From NCBI RefSeq assembly GCF_028389875.1, contig NC_084663.1, forward strand, positions 15,514,666 to 15,578,665: DNA of 64,000 bases, written 5' to 3'. The DNA is from Rhea pennata. Taxonomy: Eukaryota > Chordata > Aves > Rheiformes > Rheidae. The notes beneath the pieces were generated by a model. That model ran no database searches. It saw nothing but the letters and a program-made list of their open reading frames with translations, and had not been told where the DNA came from. Below are positions 53,601 to 61,900 of the stretch, in pieces; positions within the stretch are counted from its first letter, which is position 1, and every line of letters begins with the position of its first letter. Made by a program: the position numbers and the translations under genes.

Positions 53601-55204
53601 AGAATGGAGCAGTTGAAATAGCTCGATGCTCAAGAGGACAGTATTTTGGAGAACTTGCTCTTGTGACCAACAAACCACGAGCCGCTTCCGCATTTGCTCT
53701 TGGCACTGTCAAGTGCTTAGGTACTGTTCAGTGATATTTTATTTCTAATATAAAATGATACTTAATCTATTTGGTTGTTTTTATTTTGAACTCTCTCTTT
53801 CCTCCATGATATAAGATTTAATTACCTTTACCTAATAACAAATAAGACTTTTAAAGTACACATGTATAACTATTACTAAATATTTCTATTTACATTAGAA
53901 AAATTATTTGCAAGTAATAACTAGCATTAAACACAAATTCTCCAATGTTTCTCTTGTAGGTAAAAATGGTTTCACGATAGTGCTGAGAGGATTGCAGCAA
54001 ACTTTTTGTAACTGTCAGATCAATCTATCCCGCATTGTAGAGATAGATAAAGAATTTCCTTTCTCACTAGACTCTCACCCAAGAAGTAACTGCCTGGTAA
54101 AAATTCAGTCCCTTTTTATCACCATGACTTAAGCTTTAACAAATTCTTTGTCTTCACCAGCCTGTTTAATCATTCTGTCACACTGTAGCCTCAAGCACAG
54201 GAAAACAAAGCCCATAGGAGCTGTGCTCATAGATGACCTCTTCTCATCCATTTGTTTGCATGGTCTAAAGTTTAGCTTTTAAATATTTGCATCCAGTTAA
54301 TGGGAAAATTACAAACTACAGAGACAGATTTATCTTTCTTGAATGACAGTCCTATTACCAAGCCAGCAAACAAAACGTTTTCCACTTACCTGTAAAGCTA
54401 TTATTTTTTAAAATCCTTATCTCCAAATACAGATGATGAACAGACAATAAAGATCAAAGACAGGGAAGAACAAGAGGCAGGGGTGGGAAGAGTCTGTCAT
54501 TACACAGTATGAGTGAATGCAAAGGTCTCTGGCAGTGCCCAAATAGTCTTGAACTTTTCTCAGTAATCATGAAACTACAGGCTACCAGGTGGAAAGCTGA
54601 TTGAAGTAGTAAGTTTCCTCCTTGGCCTATTGGAAGCAGGAGTAAAATAGCAAAGAAATATGCTAGGCGCAATCCCAAATACAGCCATAACATCAGCAAA
54701 GGATATATTTTATTGAAATTGCAGAAATCTTTAAACTCTTTTCTGTGGAGGAATCCAGGCCCCTCCAGAGTTCTCCAGCAGCTCTTGGGTCACATAGATC
54801 TTAATCTGAAAAACCTTCAAAATAAGGAACCCAGCTAGTCTAAGTTAATTTATAAAGTTCCAAAACAGCAATGTGTTAGTTCATGTTGTTTTTGCTATGA
54901 TAAATGGTTCTCTTTGGTGCAAACAAAGTATATGTCTCAGTAATAACTTTCCTGTTACCAATTAAAGTTCTACACTGGCTTGTCATAAACAATAAGATTT
55001 GTGTCAGCAGCTGACAAACATATTATTTTCTTTCTCTTTCTCTTTCTCTTTCTCTCCTCTTTTATCTTAGTTATGGATGTTCAGGCATTTGAAAGGCTTT
55101 TGGGACCTTGTATGGAAATTATGAAAAGAAACATTGCAAACTATGAAGAGCAGCTAGTTGCTCTGTTTGGAACAAACATGGACATTGCCGATCCCCGTGC
55201 GTGA
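31305..55204 (+). CDS. PRKAR2B: PRKAR2B, PKA type II-beta regulatory subunit (partial, 9 exons, 5' end missing)
   Basis: This subunit holds the PKA catalytic subunit inactive and releases it when cAMP binds; it is anchored at membranes and cytoskeleton through AKAPs. Nine exons join at 31305-31357, 32371-32454, 48586-48692, 50234-50387, 51774-51875, 52455-52529, 53302-53367, 53582-53720 and 55071-55204. They total 914 nt: two bases of a split codon, 303 codons and TGA. That gives 304 residues from the valine after the RRxS site to the end, the same as I recall for mammalian RII-beta, so no indel is needed. Both phosphate-binding cassettes are intact: [15 protein letters not shown] in CNB-A and [15 protein letters not shown] in CNB-B, each with its arginine. 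The start [14 protein letters not shown] and the tail [11 protein letters not shown] fit II-beta better than II-alpha. The docking domain and RRAS inhibitor site lie upstream and are not in the window. Confidence 0.96.
31358..32370 (+). other. PRKAR2B: PRKAR2B intron (1.0 kb)
   Basis: AT-rich intron sequence between GTATTT and CCCTCAG. I see no repeat family, RNA gene or conserved ORF in it. Confidence 0.9.
32371..32454 (+). CDS. PRKAR2B: PRKAR2B exon: linker into CNB-A
   Basis: This 84-nt exon gives 28 codons, from [20 protein letters not shown] to LLFKNLDP, the helical N-terminal part of the first cyclic-nucleotide-binding domain that contacts the catalytic subunit. The acceptor is TATCCCTCAG and the donor is GTAAGC. 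It is phase 0 at both ends, so skipping would remove 28 residues in frame. Confidence 0.96.
36087..36185. repeat. 23-bp inverted repeat with 53-nt loop
   Basis: The left arm (36087-36109) and right arm (36163-36185) are reverse complements over 23 positions with one mismatch; the core is CTGTGTGGATGAGTGAG. As RNA it would fold into a long hairpin. It may be a miniature inverted-repeat transposon remnant or a hairpin RNA; nothing else identifies it. Confidence 0.85.
36829..36849 (+). repeat. (GGGGCT)n short tandem repeat
   Basis: A short tandem run of about three GGGGCT units in a GC-richer intronic stretch. Confidence 0.75.
37369..37413. repeat. AT-rich palindrome
   Basis: The arms TAATTATAATA (37369-37379) and TATTATAATTA (37403-37413) are exact reverse complements around a 23-base, purely A/T-rich loop that is itself nearly self-complementary. 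It is likely to extrude or to cause slippage. Confidence 0.8.
38695..38945 (-). mobile_element. Ancient CR1/L3-like LINE fragment
   Basis: The plus strand resembles the reverse complement of an old amniote CR1/L3-type 3' region: a 'GGACTTGTAGTCCATGAATG' start, a 'CTGTCTGCTTTTACAACCTT' block, 'GATGCCCCCTAGTTCTTG' and 'TTTGTGATTTTGTAAACC'. The order of blocks fits from memory; sequence decay is heavy. It is not a bird-specific young copy. Confidence 0.55.
40900..43126 (+). mobile_element. CR1 LINE, longest copy, internally deleted
   Basis: The same orientation as PRKAR2B. 40.9-41.5 kb looks like CR1 5'/ORF1 material (GAGGAGCTACAGGAGGATGT). From about 41.58 kb it is ORF2: FPIFKKGKK, then a stop and the NYRxV block, then [20 protein letters not shown], the reverse-transcriptase palm region. 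This copy has YLHF where many CR1 copies have YLDF. It continues through [20 protein letters not shown] and ends at CTTTCCAACCTCAAAAAGTC. Stops and frameshifts make it dead. About half of a full-length element is missing, mostly the endonuclease part of ORF2. Confidence 0.85.
43540..43850. other. GC-richer intronic block between two CR1 copies
   Basis: About 300 bases, GC-richer than the flanks. A minus-strand ORF of 101 codons (43540-43845) resembles no protein I know. It may be part of another decayed repeat. Confidence 0.25.
43971..44436 (-). mobile_element. CR1 LINE, 5'-truncated 3' end, young
   Basis: The reverse complement of the CR1 3' end, starting CACGGAATCACAGAATCAGT. An open minus-strand frame of 128 codons (44047-44433) encodes [20 protein letters not shown] and [20 protein letters not shown], the reverse-transcriptase C-terminus. 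It is close in sequence to the 5.7 kb copy, so the same or a sister subfamily. Confidence 0.93.
45335..45425. promoter_or_regulatory. Small CpG cluster in PRKAR2B intron
   Basis: About ten CpGs in 75 bases (for example GCGACCGCG and TCGCCGCGGC) inside a CpG-poor intron. There is no clear TATA box. It could be an enhancer or minor promoter; function is inferred from composition only. Confidence 0.35.
46988..47014. repeat. 11-bp perfect inverted repeat
   Basis: TGACATAAAGT (46988-46998), a 5-base loop, then ACTTTATGTCA (47004-47014). A short hairpin about 200 bases upstream of the CpG cluster. Confidence 0.75.
47215..47345. promoter_or_regulatory. Compact CpG island in PRKAR2B intron, candidate internal promoter
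   Basis: More than twenty CpGs in about 120 bases, including CCGCGGGGCCG and a (GCC)n run, in an otherwise AT-rich intron 1.25 kb upstream of the CNB-A exon. Just downstream, an ATG at 47402 opens a phase-0 frame with a possible donor at 47438 (CAG|GTGCTT) that would splice in frame to the 48586 exon. Promoter activity is inference; the Kozak context and that donor are both weak. Confidence 0.4.
47315..47338 (+). repeat. (GCC)n trinucleotide repeat
   Basis: About eight GCC units within the CpG cluster, prone to length change. Confidence 0.95.
48586..48692 (+). CDS. PRKAR2B: PRKAR2B exon: start of CNB-A beta barrel
   Basis: This 107-nt exon encodes [20 protein letters not shown] then [15 protein letters not shown], with a split arginine codon (AG|A) at the end. 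The acceptor is a T run ending AATAG; the donor is AG|GTGAAT. The stretch KQVEGGEHV differs from the KLVKEGEHV I recall in mammals; other residues match closely. The preceding intron is 16.1 kb, the longest internal one here, and carries a CpG cluster about 1.25 kb upstream. Confidence 0.95.
48693..50233 (+). other. PRKAR2B: PRKAR2B intron (1.5 kb)
   Basis: An AT-rich intron with a (CT)n plus poly(T) tract at 48916-48958. No ORF or repeat family is recognised. Confidence 0.9.
48916..48958 (+). repeat. (CT)n followed by poly(T)
   Basis: About 20 bases of CT repeat running into about 24 T residues, an intronic pyrimidine tract not adjacent to an exon. Confidence 0.9.
50234..50387 (+). CDS. PRKAR2B: PRKAR2B exon: CNB-A phosphate-binding cassette
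   Basis: This 154-nt exon encodes (R)[20 protein letters not shown] and on through [19 protein letters not shown] to TSPGAIWGL. It holds the cAMP-A phosphate-binding cassette: the FGE glutamate contacts the ribose 2'-OH and the arginine of PRAAT contacts the cyclic phosphate. The acceptor is TTTATTAACAG and the donor is a strong GTAAGT. Read-through past the donor reaches a stop after ten codons, as expected for intron. Confidence 0.97.
50388..51773 (+). other. PRKAR2B: PRKAR2B intron (1.4 kb)
   Basis: Contains a (CA)n repeat and, at about 51540-51650, a GC-richer patch with several CpGs (GGCGCTCGCGCCGGAC). No coding exon is recognised. Confidence 0.9.
50661..50690 (+). repeat. (CA)n microsatellite
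   Basis: About 30 bases of CA repeat with one interruption near its left end, in the intron after the CNB-A cassette exon. Confidence 0.95.
51774..51875 (+). CDS. PRKAR2B: PRKAR2B exon: helix joining CNB-A to CNB-B
   Basis: This 102-nt phase-0 exon gives 34 codons: [20 protein letters not shown] then [14 protein letters not shown]. It covers the B/C helices of CNB-A and the long helix into CNB-B that bends on cAMP release. The acceptor is CTGTTTACAG and the donor is GTAAGC. EKFIGS replaces the ESFIES I recall in mammals. Confidence 0.96.
51876..52454 (+). other. PRKAR2B: PRKAR2B intron (0.6 kb)
   Basis: An AT-rich intron from GTAAGC to TTAAG. I see nothing else in it. Confidence 0.9.
52455..52529 (+). 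CDS. PRKAR2B: PRKAR2B exon: first strands of CNB-B
   Basis: This 75-nt phase-0 exon gives 25 codons: [20 protein letters not shown] then QIIAQ. It is the N-terminal helix and first beta strands of CNB-B. The acceptor is a T/A tract ending TTAAG; the donor GTACTG is less canonical after GTA. The internal VSERL start matches RII-beta. Confidence 0.95.
52530..53301 (+). other. PRKAR2B: PRKAR2B intron (0.8 kb)
   Basis: A plain intron from GTACTG to CTTTACAG. A 99-codon open frame at 52951-53250 resembles nothing known and ends before the exon. Confidence 0.9.
53302..53367 (+). CDS. PRKAR2B: PRKAR2B exon: CNB-B beta barrel
   Basis: This 66-nt phase-0 exon gives 22 codons: [20 protein letters not shown] then RK, the GDxADSFFIVxSGEV barrel motif of CNB-B. 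The acceptor is TCCCTTTACAG and the donor is GTAAAA. The intron to the next exon is only 214 nt and ends in a CT-rich microsatellite tract. Confidence 0.95.
53368..53581 (+). other. PRKAR2B: PRKAR2B intron (214 nt) with CT-rich microsatellite
   Basis: The shortest intron here. A (CTTT)n/(CT)n tract at about 53499-53545 lies 35-80 bases upstream of the next exon and forms an extended pyrimidine tract. Confidence 0.9.
53582..53720 (+). CDS. PRKAR2B: PRKAR2B exon: CNB-B phosphate-binding cassette
   Basis: This 139-nt exon runs from [20 protein letters not shown] through [16 protein letters not shown] to [10 protein letters not shown]. It holds the cAMP-B phosphate-binding cassette with its glutamate and arginine intact. 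The last G starts a codon finished in the final exon. The acceptor is GGTATTTCAG and the donor is [18 protein letters not shown] differs from the SAHAIGTVKCLA I recall in mammals. Confidence 0.96.
53721..55070 (+). other. PRKAR2B: PRKAR2B last intron (1.35 kb)
   Basis: Contains a possible alternative terminal exon from 53960 (see findings), with AATAAA at 54446-54451, and ends in a (CTTTCT)n tract. No repeat family is recognised. Confidence 0.85.
55028..55057 (+). repeat. (CTTTCT)n microsatellite forming a splice acceptor tract
   Basis: A repeated CTTTCT/CTCTTT tract just upstream of the TTTATCTTAG acceptor of the terminal exon. It serves as the polypyrimidine tract. Confidence 0.85.
55071..55204 (+). 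CDS. PRKAR2B: PRKAR2B terminal coding exon
   Basis: This exon begins after TTTATCTTAG; TT completes a GTT valine codon. It then reads [35 protein letters not shown] and MDIADPRA, followed by TGA at 55202-55204. This is the C-terminal helix and capping region of CNB-B. The tail DIADPRA replaces the DIVEPTA I recall in mammals. Its polypyrimidine tract is itself a (CTTTCT)n microsatellite. Confidence 0.96.
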
Positions 55205-55930
55205 ACTAAACAATGGAGCAACAAGATCTGATACGAGAACATAGCACAGTAGTGGTTAGTCCACTGAGAAATTGTCTCTCTTCCTATAGATGCCAAGCAT
55301 TTTCTGTGATTTCAGGAGTGGGTTTGGGGGTATTTTTTGGACTTACTACAATGGAAATACTAGTAAACAAGATAGGAATTTAATAAATTGTGTGCGTGAT
55401 TTTTAAGAGTGCTCAGCATTGATGGTTCCTTGATGTGAAATCAGGAGGACCTGTAGTAGCACAGCACCTTTGAAAATCATGTCCCTTACACACAGCATTT
55501 CCCTAAAGAGTAGATTTCAAGAAACCCACATGTGAAGAACTTGTTAAACCAGCTTCTGCTCTTCAAAATGGTTACAACTTTTCTGGAAAGACTGTTAGTT
55601 TGAATGTGGTATGTTGAAAGTATTAGTGCACACAAAGTGTTTATATGTATTAATACAGAAGATATACAGTAGATATTACTTTCTGACTATTACAGTTGTC
55701 ATGATTTTATGTTGCATTTATCACAGATGTAGTGAAACACAAGACTAATCGTAAGATAAAGCATGACAATGCATTTTGTGTAAAGCTCATGACCCAAATC
55801 TGATTTTTAACATTTTGTAATTTGTTTTAAAGTCCTCTTTGTTTAATATGTCACATTTCAGAACGACATTGTAATATTTTATGCAATTTAGAGGACTTGT
55901 ATATTTTTGCAATAAACTGCATTTTTTATT
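55205..55930 (+). other. PRKAR2B: PRKAR2B 3'UTR (proximal form)
   Basis: The AT-rich sequence after the stop leads to AATAAA at 55911-55916, followed by a T-rich stretch, giving a 3'UTR of about 0.73 kb. Further AATAAA motifs downstream (for example 57222) could serve longer transcripts. The exact cleavage site is inferred. Confidence 0.7.
55911..55916 (+). terminator. PRKAR2B: AATAAA polyadenylation signal of PRKAR2B
   Basis: This is a canonical hexamer 707 bases after the TGA, followed within 15 bases by a T-rich run. It is the first AATAAA after the stop codon that I noticed. Confidence 0.65.
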
Positions 55931-58900
55931 AGTTACATGTATTCTGTACATTCTGGAGTGAGGACAACTGACAAATTAACCCTGATGCTTTAAAAGCAAA
56001 GGTATAGGTCATTGTTATGTTCTACCTAATCATGCATAACTTGCATTTTTTTTCTTTCTCTTTTGTTTTATATTTATGCGTGTCTTCTCTATCTATGCTT
56101 GTTCTCTAGTTAATTTTTTTCAGAGCTCACCTTTTATCTGTTAAATCTTTTCCCTGTTTCAAATGAAATGATTTCTGTATATCTCTCCTCTTACAGTCTA
56201 ATCTTAGGTATCGAAGACCAGATGCAGTTAGGAAGTGATTGACATTGAAAGCCATGCTAAACTGAGCTTGTTCTAGAAAATCCCTATCAGAAAGTACAAA
56301 AATAATTTGAACTTGGAAGATCAATAATTTAAAAGTTTTGTGCAAGTTTGAAAAGTATGTCGTCATTAAAGCTGACATGTCCTACTTTCAAAAACGTGTA
56401 GGTCATCATAAAATACCTTTTTGACCATAATAGCATGGGATACCTTTTGAGACTGAGGAGAGAGAATATCATCTTAATTCGGAGCACAGGGCTCATTGCT
56501 TATAAAGGTCGGTGACTGGAAATTTCAGGCATAGTCTACTTTTAATACTGCTTATTAACCCACCTGGTGATGTACATGGGAAGCTAGTGCATATGATGGC
56601 AATTGACAGTAGTTCTGCCTAAATGACAGTGGAAGAATTTTAGGAAGGTTGGTTGTGCCCTGTTCCAAACCACCTGAATGACTACATCTTTCCTTCTTAA
56701 GTAATGACTTTTCTAATGTCATATATTTGTGTATGTTGATGTAATTATTATCCTACAGCTAGTGATATGTTCTGACAATTTATATGATCATACCTGAATA
56801 TGAAATTATGATTATATAATACTATTTCAATATACAATTTATACCATACAATATGGTGTAAATTATTAAACAAAATACTAAGAAAATTCAATCTCAGCAA
56901 AATTTACCAGTGTCATTTTTTTTTTTTTACCTAGAAACCTGGTATGAATAATTGCAAATATGATAACTTGCCTTTGTACTTTTCATTTATGGAAAAAAAG
57001 GAGAAGCCTGTTATACTAGGAAGGAAATAATGAGGTAACCAAAATCTACACTCTTGTCATTCTGTATGCTTAATCTCTGAAAGTTACCTATACTTTGCAC
57101 TAGCTTAATGTGATTAAGAAAAATGCTAACAATTACTTGTATGGCAGTAAACTACAATCAAGGCCATAAATGCCAGTCACAGTATTTTCAATATTGTTGG
57201 TTATATTTAAAGTTTCCTTACAATAAACAACACTTTTATATATAAATATATGCTTATTGATATTGTTGTGTTTTAATTTTATTATCATAAAGTTACAAGT
57301 GAACTGTTTATTTATTAAAACATTCATAATTCTTTACACTTTCATGTTGATTTTCATCAGTGAAGAAGTTTTGCAGATACTCAGGATAATCATTGACTGG
57401 TGTAGTAATATACTTCATATTTGATGATATACTTGCGTTATATAATCAGGAAAAATCTGTAGTAGTGGGGAATGCCAAACGTCACATAGTCACAGATTTT
57501 GGATTTCCCAGAAGTGTCCCAAAGTATGGCTTAATGTTGCAGCACTGTATTGTGTTGTTCTTGGGAACTGGATGATTTCTGGAATTTTCTTTTTTGGTGA
57601 ATGCAGGGTTTTCCTTTGACCGTAATAGAATAGTCGCTTTGTGAATTCCATACCAAATATTATATCTTTCATCAGTCAGCGCTTGGGATTTCTCCTGGAT
57701 ATATTCATATGAATGGCTCAAAAATGCTAGTCTGAGCATCATAAATTTGGCAAGTGTTTGTCCTGAGAAGGAAATCATACGAAGTTACCGATTTTTCTTG
57801 TTTGGACCTTTCAAAAAAAGGTAGAAAGTTCTAATAATCTTAAACAATTGTATGTCACGTTTACATTATGAGAATATCTAGGCCCATATTTAGATTACCT
57901 GACGCTTTTGTTTTTAAAGATTTTGTCATCCTCTAGCCTGGTCCCTGAAGGAACAGGACTTAGGTAACTACTTGGCACATCCCTGTTAGTCTTTCTGTTT
58001 CTTTCTTCTCTCCCCCACCTCACTAGTGAATTTTGCAAACCTGTAGATGATTTAAGCAAACTTGACAAGTGGCTAAGGTCTAAAGAGGAAAACAAAATGC
58101 TCTGGTGAGCTCTTTGAAAATATGCCCTGCTGGGTAAGGAGAGGCGTGCCAGAGGAGAGAGCAGTTCAGTAATAGCAGGGCATTGAGTTGCTCACCTGCT
58201 GCTGAGCACAGGAGAAGCCGCATGGCCGTAAGTATTGACACATGCCTTAACCATGGCAAAAGCTTCAGCCATGGCCCTTGGGCCATCACAAGACACAAAC
58301 CGTAAGGAAGCCAAGCTTCCTTGGTCCTAGTGCTCATGCCACTGCTCTTTTTAATGGCATTTGGTTTTGCTCCATGAGATTTCCTCCAAGTCCATCTGGG
58401 ATTAACACTTACGAAATTATTCCCTTCTTGAGCTCCTGTCAGTCCACAAGTGACTGATTGTGTAAGTCTTGGAGGCTAAACTGCTATGAAGAGCACTGTG
58501 AAACCATCTGCAACTTAAAACATTTGTCATTTCATCATTTTCCCTCACGTTACCTTTTTCCTTCAGTGAAAGGTCTTTGCTGGGGAGTCATAGGTTTTGT
58601 TTGTTCTTTGGAAATGTTTGGTGCTTTAAGCTTCCTCTAGTCACTTTCAGATCAGTTACATTAAAATTTGTGTCATTTTGTGTCATTTGTGACAAACTTT
58701 CCCTGGCAGACAGTGAGGTTTTATTGTTTTTTTTTTTAAGATCAAAGAGTTCTCAGATGTGCAAAATTAGTATCTGCTGTTCATCCTTCACATGCCTGAA
58801 ACAACAAATTTTTACTATTTTCTTATTTTTAGACATTTACTGCCTTTGCTGAACAAAGTGATTTGCTGAAGGTCATTTTACCACAGAATGGACATTCTTA

Positions 58901-61900
58901 CATGCTCTTGCTAAAGTTGTTTAAAGCGCCTTTTATCTGCTCATACATGTGATTTTTTTTAGGCGTGTGTTTTTTCGGGTTTTTAAGGTATTTTCTTTTC
59001 TCGTGTCTGTAGCTCCTCAAATAAGCTATACTACATTTTCCCCTGGGAGGAATGGGTTTCTTCTTTGTAAGCTGAGAGTACAGAACTGTGTTACAAAATT
59101 TATGATTATTTTCAAGTCAGTCTGGTAGCTGAATTTCCTTCAGACATATACCAAGGCTGTTTCTAAGTTTTTCATCCACTTTTTGGCTCAAGAGGGTGCT
59201 TTGCAGACTAGAAGCTCTCTTTTGGTGAATGGAAGTGGAACAGATTAATCTTGCAAGAATGTGAAAAGCCTAAAGAAATTCCCTTTGACCACTGTCTTTT
59301 CCTTCACCCCATTTCTCTCTTTGCCTCAAAATTATCCTTACCTTGACAGCCAGGTGAAGATCCAGTGGCAGTAGCACAGTGTAAGGCAAGTGGAGTGACT
59401 GGCTGGGTTTTGTACTGGGAGTGACTCTCTCCTCATCATCCTCTTTAGCCCATCCCTGTCCCTTGTACGAGGGTGAATCAAGCTGAGCTGGAAGAGTGCA
59501 ATAATTGCGGTGCCATGGCTGTGCAAATACCGTGGATAGCACTGTGCTTCTTCCACAGAGCTAGTGGAAGAAATATACATGCCCTCTATGGGAGAAAGGA
59601 GAAGAGAGAAAGAGCCAGCTATTCCAGGAAAGAAACTGCCAGTCAAAACAGTCTGAAAAACTCTGATACTAGGTTATACTAGGCCATTTTGACAGCATCT
59701 TCTGACTCAAACTTTTCATGCTTAGTTAAGTGAATTCACTGGCCTTAAAATAGCATCACGGCATGGTATGAATACTTGGTCTTTCCTTTTTTGATGGTAT
59801 TGAATTATTAGAGGGCAGCCCTAGAGTTGTGGGGAAGGATAACCTTCTATGAGCAGGTCGCTCAGTGAGGCGCAGTAATCCCTCGAGGCTAAGTGAGCCT
59901 GATGGAGCTGCTGGGATTGGCTCCCCCACATTTCTGAAGATGCTGATAATGTGGCTCTGATAAGCGTCATCTTTGGAAAAAATCTTCCAAGCTTCAGCAA
60001 ACTATCTTTTCTATTTGTTGGTTTGACCTTGTGGAGTAAGATGAGGTGACTGTCTTAAACAAATTAGCCTTACCTTTGCCGTCATTTAGCTCCTGTTCTC
60101 ACTTCTGGCTGCCGCTTTGATATATAGCCTGCCTTCTCTCTATAGTTATGTCCATACTAGAAAATTATATGAGCCCGAGACTATTTGCTAGTACTAAGGC
60201 ATCAAATGGCCAACATTCATACTATTTTAACTGTTTGTGTGAGCTAATTTATAAGTTGTCCTATAAACATTTTCCAGCTTACTGTATGAGGTGGCCATGT
60301 ACAGATGACCCACTAGGAATGGTCCTTATGTGAGAATTATTTGCTGTTGTTCAAGCAAAAATTGTGCCAGGGCTATTCTAGCAATTTTGGAGTATAGACA
60401 ACTGTATTCCAATACCCAGGAACACTATCAGGCACTTTAATTTAGTACAGAGAGAAGCTACAGATCCTCTGTGTTTGTAGTGTCTTCTTGACTTGTTTTT
60501 CTGCAAGCTTTGGGTTAGACAGAGGGTTTTCTTACTTCCCTTTCTTACAGATTGTTTCTTGATCTGTTAGGTCTCTCTTTTTCCTGACACCAGTTGCATT
60601 TTTTGTCTTGCGGTCCCTTTGTAGCTAAGACTGGATTCTGTGTCATAATGGCATGAAGTTAATTCCTTATTAATTCCTGATCTGACTTGGAAGAAGAAAA
60701 TCCTCTGGCCTGTTGTACGCCCTGTATCTCCCCAACCTGAACCACTGTAGGAGGCAAGCAAAGCTTCCCTTCTGTCGTTCAAATCAATGGTCCACCATTC
60801 TCACGTGGAAATTGGGGTTGGCGGGAGGAAAAGCTTTGGCAGCTCCAGTCTTTTCTGGGAGCAACAGATCCTTTGCTCTGCATTCCCAACAGCACCTTCT
60901 GAGGGGTGATAAAAGAGGTGACGTGGGAGTTAGTATGCCTAGAGCCATCACTAGGATGTGCAGTGAGCCAACCCCCACTGCAGCTAGCTGCCAAAGGCTG
61001 GGAGAAGAGAGGAGGAGTGGGAGTAGCTTTAGGAGAATGAGAAGTCACTACGAAAGGAGAAAACTGATGTGAAAAAGGCAGAATGGATGGAGAACAGAGG
61101 CTGTCATACTGGGCAAAGGTGAAAGCTCTGGGGAGTAGGGTTGGTCTGATACTTACAGTGTTAATTGGAATCTGGATACAGATGTGAAAGCTCCTGAAGC
61201 AGAATTAAAATAATGATATGGTGTATTTGAAAAAGTCAGCAGTAGAAGGTAGGTCATAAATGCAAGGGCATTGGCTTTGGACAGAAGAGATTAAAAGTAG
61301 ATACGTGCAAAACTACTGTATAATAAATATTTTACTGGTGTGATTTTGAATATAATCTTATGCTTTTTGAAAAACTACCTTGTGATTTCTTAACTTCTTG
61401 GCTGGCAATTTTAAGATTTAAATAGCTATAATAAGACAGGCAAATGCAACTTTATTTATATCTTTATCTTCTGTTTATATAGAATTTTTCCTGGTCATTC
61501 ATGCTTCCTAGTAGCCATCCAAAATGTGACAAGAACTCACAACTAACCCCTCCCAGTCCCCCACCTTGCTTTCTACCTCTCTTCTAGCAGCAAAAACAAC
61601 TGAATCAACAAAGCTACCAACAATGTTGATGTTAAGCAGTACTGATTCATTCTCTGAGTACCTATTCATCTTGGTCATACAGTAAGATGAGGCAGGGTGT
61701 GTGGGGTAGGGGGAGTAATGATTTTTAATTAGAGGCTAGACATACAGAATAAGGAGTATTGGTTTGACAGTCTTAATTCTGACATTTAGCAGATCAATGT
61801 TTGACTTCAACCAAGAGGCGTTTAGTAAGTAATCCGTGTGTTCCACTGCCATCTACTGCATGGAGTATCTGTCCTTTTACTCATTTTCCAGTTTTACTCA

